Below are positions 41,701 to 43,946 of a stretch of DNA of 43,946 nucleotides, piece by piece. Position numbers and translations under genes: made by a program. This DNA is from Bacteroidales bacterium (GTDB lineage: Bacteria > Bacteroidota > Bacteroidia > Bacteroidales > UBA932): the NCBI GenBank assembly GCA_016281015.1, contig JAEEHS010000078.1, forward strand, positions 1 through 43,946. The letters run 5' to 3'. Within the stretch, counting starts at the first letter, position 1. Each line of letters begins with the position of its first letter. The notes beneath the pieces were generated by a model. The model had not been told where the DNA came from, did no database searches, and saw nothing but the letters and a program-made list of their open reading frames with translations.

Positions 41701-42198
41701 AACTTTTTCCTGACGGCTTTTTTCCAGGGGGTAGGGCATCGTGACTGGTATCCATCGGTCGAATGCAACGCTTTTTGGGGAATGTATAATCGTCCGTACA
41801 ATATGCTGCCTGTGCATATCTATGAGAATCACTGGACAGAAGAGACGCCCGATGCTTATTTTCCCCGTTTCCGCGGCTATCTGGCCACTTCTACCAACGG
41901 TGTCCTCCGGATGCCCAATACGCGTTATCTTCAGAATGCGGCCTATGTCCGCCTGAAGAATCTGACTTTCGGATACGACATCCCGAAGGAGGTCCTCGAA
42001 AAGGTCGGAATCGCCAAATGCCAGTTATTCTTTTCCGGACAGAATCTCTGGACATGGTCGCCCATTCACAGGATAACCAAGAACATTGACCCGGAAGTCA
42101 TCTCCGGATCGGATGCGGAGGTCGCCACAGGAAAAGGCGACGGTAACGCCTATCCGATGCTCCGGAGCTGCTCTTTGGGTGTAACGATTGGATTCTGA
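38713..42198 (+). CDS. SusC/RagA-type TonB-dependent transporter with N-terminal STN signalling domain
   Basis: Outer-membrane transporter of 1161 residues. In order: a signal peptide (1-20, ending LSAQD), an STN domain (about 30-97, with VTLEEVIDAMMGQTGVMFLYKS and APIRQVLRQL), and a CarboxypepD_reg-like domain (about 119-190, with GRVVDGNGEPLVGATVMIHG). The SusC TonB-linked motif EEVVVVGYG (193-201) follows, then a plug with RGTTSIGAGGGSTLIMIDG and SVTVLKDAASAAIYGARGPFGVVLITTK, and a large barrel. The STN domain marks it as a transducer that signals substrate binding to FecR. The late segment LWTWSPIHRITKNIDPE and the end LGVTIGF are usual for the family. It is followed 4 bases later by susD. 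The substrate is probably an oligosaccharide. Confidence 0.95.
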   Translation: MKRLTVLLAVLCLVIMPLSAQDSPLDIPVTLDMDNVTLEEVIDAMMGQTGVMFLYKSTDLGASGKVSVHVTAAPIRQVLRQLNVDARVEGRNLILMRRDALQLHDNRNPSLPVKSRMRMAGRVVDGNGEPLVGATVMIHGTSEGTTTDLDGNYSMSVAEGDWVDALLIGYKTVSRKAASRLDFVLEDDITQLEEVVVVGYGVQKKVNLTGSVESLGGEAMENLPMPSLSRGLQGMIPSLNIDMTDGKPIRSSEYNVRGTTSIGAGGGSTLIMIDGAPGDPDLLNPGDIESVTVLKDAASAAIYGARGPFGVVLITTKNPSEGKTSLTYSGNVSFYTQTQRNDYIWDGYTWAKSFVEAYYAYNDYVTNPTGVNNAFPFTPNLETWLSELKRRHDDPSLPKVATTSDGRYVYYGSTNWYDELYKKVSTGGEHTLTLSGSARNVGYYLSGRYYGQGGIFKYNSDDFNQFNLRGKGYVQAFPWLKVSDNVDFSRRSYKYPLTSIYEKGIWRNIADQGFPMAVMYNPDGTMTRHAAYTVGDFKTGNNKSLTTQFNLRNTLGAVASFMDNSLRFNGDFTYSYRLARDKRILYPVSYSDYEGVITSEGTNKLSEGIDETNYLGTNFYAEYENTFRGRHYLKAMAGVNYEYQKTVTNDMERNGILKPNIADFNLANGDSFLITGGGSAWAVLGLFCRLNYNYKERYLVELNGRYDASSNFPRNSMWGFFPSASAGWRVSKEDFWRISPKAVSELKIRLSYGELGNGQIPPYSYIQTISTYQSSRIIDGALPLYSYMPSLVPDDLTWERSRTYNVGIDLGFLENRLTLNADFFQRNTENMYTTGVIVPAVLGTSSPKGNYADLRTRGLELSLEWKDRIAWQKSLDYSVKLVLSDSQAEITRYNNPNGLIDNVYYKGAKVGEIWGYEIVGLFQDENEIASWADQSYMKTSQGQKIWLPGDMKYADLNQDGKINDGKRTVDEHGDMRVIGNTTPRWRFGVNLSASWNNFFLTAFFQGVGHRDWYPSVECNAFWGMYNRPYNMLPVHIYENHWTEETPDAYFPRFRGYLATSTNGVLRMPNTRYLQNAAYVRLKNLTFGYDIPKEVLEKVGIAKCQLFFSGQNLWTWSPIHRITKNIDPEVISGSDAEVATGKGDGNAYPMLRSCSLGVTIGF

Positions 42199-42202
42199 TG
42201 CG

Positions 42203-43936
42203 ATGAAAAAGATAGTATTTTTCCTTTTGAGCCTCGTCGTGGCCGGATGCAATACGCTGGAACAGAATCCGTCCGACAAACTCTTCGAGAGCAACGCCTT
42301 CCAAACGGAAGCGGATCTGAAACTGTATACGAATGGCTTCTATTCGATGTTGCCGTCGGCCTACACCATTTTTTATGGCGACCGCGTCAGCGATTATATG
42401 GCTCCCATCGCTGTCGGGAAGTTTTTCCTCGGAAGTTACACGGCCCAGGACAGTGGCGGCTGGAGTTGGGGGAGCCTGCGCAACGTGAATTATTTCCTCT
42501 CCCATTACGACAATCCCGCTATTCCGGCCGAGGCGCGTGCCCATTATGGGGCTTTGGCCAGGCTGATGAGGGCGATGTTCTATTTCGACAAAGTAAAACG
42601 TTTCGGAGATGTCCCTTGGTATGACAGACCGCTGGAGTACGATGACCCGGATCTCTATAAACCGCGGGACAGCCGGGAGTTTATCATGAAGAAAGTACTG
42701 GAAGACCTGGAAGACGCCTGTCAGCATCTCCGTTCGCGGGACGGGGGGCAATTGTCCGACTCCGACTGCTCTGTCATCGACCGGTATGTGGCCCTTGCGC
42801 TCAAAGCCCGCATCTGCCTTTTTGAAGGGACCTTCCGCAAGTATCATGGCATCACGGCGGAACCCGCCCCTGAGGAGTGGCTCGCTGAAGCGGCCGATGC
42901 TGCCGCCCAGGTGATGGGCAGCCAGTTGTTTTCGTTATCGGATGATTACGGAAACTTGTTCGTATCGGAAGAAGCCGACAAGAAGGAAGTCCTTCTGGCG
43001 ATCGTCCACAGTGCCGGACTTCAGGTCCATCATGCCGCCAATTGGTATTATACTTCTCCTTCTTATGGAGAATGCCTCGGACTGACTCATCAGTTTGTCA
43101 ATACCTATCTCAATGTGGACGGCAGTCGTTTTACAGATACCCCGGGGTATGATGAAATGGAATTCCAGGATGAAGTGACCGCGCGCGATCCACGTCTTTC
43201 GGCCACCATCCGTTGCGGCCATTATGTACGCAGTGACGGCAAAGTCTATCCGCCGGACTTCGGCGCATGTACGACAGGTTACCAGATTCGGAAATGGGTT
43301 TCTCGTGACGTGTCAATGGATTCCCGATCGATGCAGACGACCGCAATTCCATGGATCCGCTATGCGGAAGTGCTGCTCGACTATGCCGAAGCCAGGGCCG
43401 AATTGGGCGTATTTACCGTGGACGACTGGGACAAGACGGTAGGGGCGCTCCGCCATAGGGCCGGCATCACTTCTGTCGGAATGCCGACCGAGACCGATCC
43501 CTACTTAAAGCAGACGTATTTCCCGGAACTGACCGACCCGGTTTTGCTGGAAATCCGGCGAGAGCGGGGTATTGAGCTTGTCGCCGAAGGCCAGCGTTTC
43601 GACGATATCCGACGTTGGAAAGCGGGTAGACTGATGGCGATGGAATACCAGGGAATCTATGTGCCTTCGCTGGATCTTCCGCTGGATCTGGACGGTGACG
43701 GAGAGGAGGACGTGACCTTTGTCAAGAAGACTTCCTGGCAGAGCAATACTTACCAGGTCATGATCGGTTCCAAATACCTGCTTTCCAGTAAGAATTACGG
43801 CCGTTTGATTTATAAGGCCAACACCAATGAACAATATGACCGGCTGTGGGAGGACAAAATGTACCTCTATCCGGTGCCGTATGACGCCATCGTCGTCAAC
43901 CCGGCTCTGGGGCAGAATCCGGGATGGGAAATGTAA
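42203..43936 (+). CDS. SusD/RagB-family nutrient-binding lipoprotein
   Basis: Surface lipoprotein of 577 residues that sits as a lid on SusC and binds the substrate. The signal peptide MKKIVFFLLSLVVAGC gives lipidated Cys16, followed by NTLEQNPSDKLFESNAFQTEADL, a typical SusD opening. The helical TPR-like core (about 75-260, with ARLMRAMFYFDKVKRFGDVPWYDRPLE) and the C-terminal region with PWIRYAEVLLDYAEARAELG and LEIRRERGIELVAEGQRFDDIRRWK are family hallmarks. Its start is 4 bases after the SusC stop. Its stop is 10 bases before the window end, so any further genes of the locus are not visible. Confidence 0.95.
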   Translation: MKKIVFFLLSLVVAGCNTLEQNPSDKLFESNAFQTEADLKLYTNGFYSMLPSAYTIFYGDRVSDYMAPIAVGKFFLGSYTAQDSGGWSWGSLRNVNYFLSHYDNPAIPAEARAHYGALARLMRAMFYFDKVKRFGDVPWYDRPLEYDDPDLYKPRDSREFIMKKVLEDLEDACQHLRSRDGGQLSDSDCSVIDRYVALALKARICLFEGTFRKYHGITAEPAPEEWLAEAADAAAQVMGSQLFSLSDDYGNLFVSEEADKKEVLLAIVHSAGLQVHHAANWYYTSPSYGECLGLTHQFVNTYLNVDGSRFTDTPGYDEMEFQDEVTARDPRLSATIRCGHYVRSDGKVYPPDFGACTTGYQIRKWVSRDVSMDSRSMQTTAIPWIRYAEVLLDYAEARAELGVFTVDDWDKTVGALRHRAGITSVGMPTETDPYLKQTYFPELTDPVLLEIRRERGIELVAEGQRFDDIRRWKAGRLMAMEYQGIYVPSLDLPLDLDGDGEEDVTFVKKTSWQSNTYQVMIGSKYLLSSKNYGRLIYKANTNEQYDRLWEDKMYLYPVPYDAIVVNPALGQNPGWEM

Positions 43937-43946
43937 ATTAACGCAG

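Noticed and set aside
35303..43936. The SusCD locus as a recently acquired mobile island.
   Set aside because: Base composition looks somewhat lower in GC by eye, but no integrase, transposase, direct repeat or attachment site was seen, and the tRNA-Gln is separated from it by another gene with no duplicated tRNA end.
1..43946. CRISPR array, insertion sequence, prophage, toxin-antitoxin pair or replication origin.
   Set aside because: No regularly spaced repeats, transposase or phage genes, short paired toxin genes or DnaA-box clusters were found on reading the window.

Overview
The window comes from a GC-rich member of the Bacteroidota, most likely an uncultured gut or rumen-type Bacteroidales. 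The evidence is in the sequence. Several promoters match the phylum-specific TTTG-N19/20-TAnnTTTG pattern (before tRNA-Glu, rplU, the HU gene and tRNA-Gln). There is a SusC/SusD pair with an ECF sigma factor and a FecR-type anti-sigma factor. There are many Bacteroidota lipoproteins (DUF4837, a BtuG-like propeller), and genes are packed with 1-4 base start/stop overlaps and little use of Shine-Dalgarno sequences. Family or genus cannot be settled from this sequence alone.

Layout. 1-660: 3' end of glutamate dehydrogenase and its terminator. 744-5139: an operon for an M49-like lipoprotein, a DASS-type sodium/anion symporter and an outer-membrane porin-like barrel. 5136-8570 (minus): ruvX, def, a phosphohexomutase and an M23/LysM endopeptidase. 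8609-12903: a catalytically dead LytM-like membrane protein, dxr, rseP and a DUF4837 lipoprotein. 12905-16058: tRNA-Glu, rpsT, tRNA-Pro, rplU, rpmA, serS and ruvC. 16125-19109: a large outer-membrane beta-barrel protein. 19110-23184 (minus): a vitamin B12 locus made of a cobalamin riboswitch, btuB, a btuG-like gene and a short FecCD permease. 23192-24987 (minus): rluD and a PASTA protein. 25028-26653: lnt. 26668-28708 (minus): an HU gene, a 29-residue basic ribosome-associated-type protein and rng. 28880-34515: lon, ung, coaD, a double thioredoxin protein, a small unknown gene and tadA, nearly all overlapping or abutting. 34563-35092: tRNA-Gln and a small lipoprotein. 35303-43936: a polysaccharide-utilisation-type locus with a beta-helix/SGNH hydrolase fusion, an ECF sigma factor, FecR, SusC with an STN domain, and SusD.

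Most of the window is housekeeping. The accessory parts are the three nutrient-uptake systems: the M49-like/DASS/porin operon, the B12 locus and the SusCD locus. The SusCD locus reads as a self-regulating circuit: SusC with an N-terminal STN domain should signal to FecR, FecR should release the ECF sigma factor, and the sigma factor may act on the locus itself. The esterase-type enzyme is the first gene and is translationally coupled to the sigma factor. The most unusual single genes are the M49-like protein whose metal-binding motif begins with Arg instead of His, the LytM homologue that has lost its catalytic HxH segment, the B12 permease that lacks the first membrane segment, and an 11-base triple repeat in the rplU leader. 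No insertion sequence, prophage, CRISPR array or origin was seen, and no gene-free stretch exceeds 300 bases.
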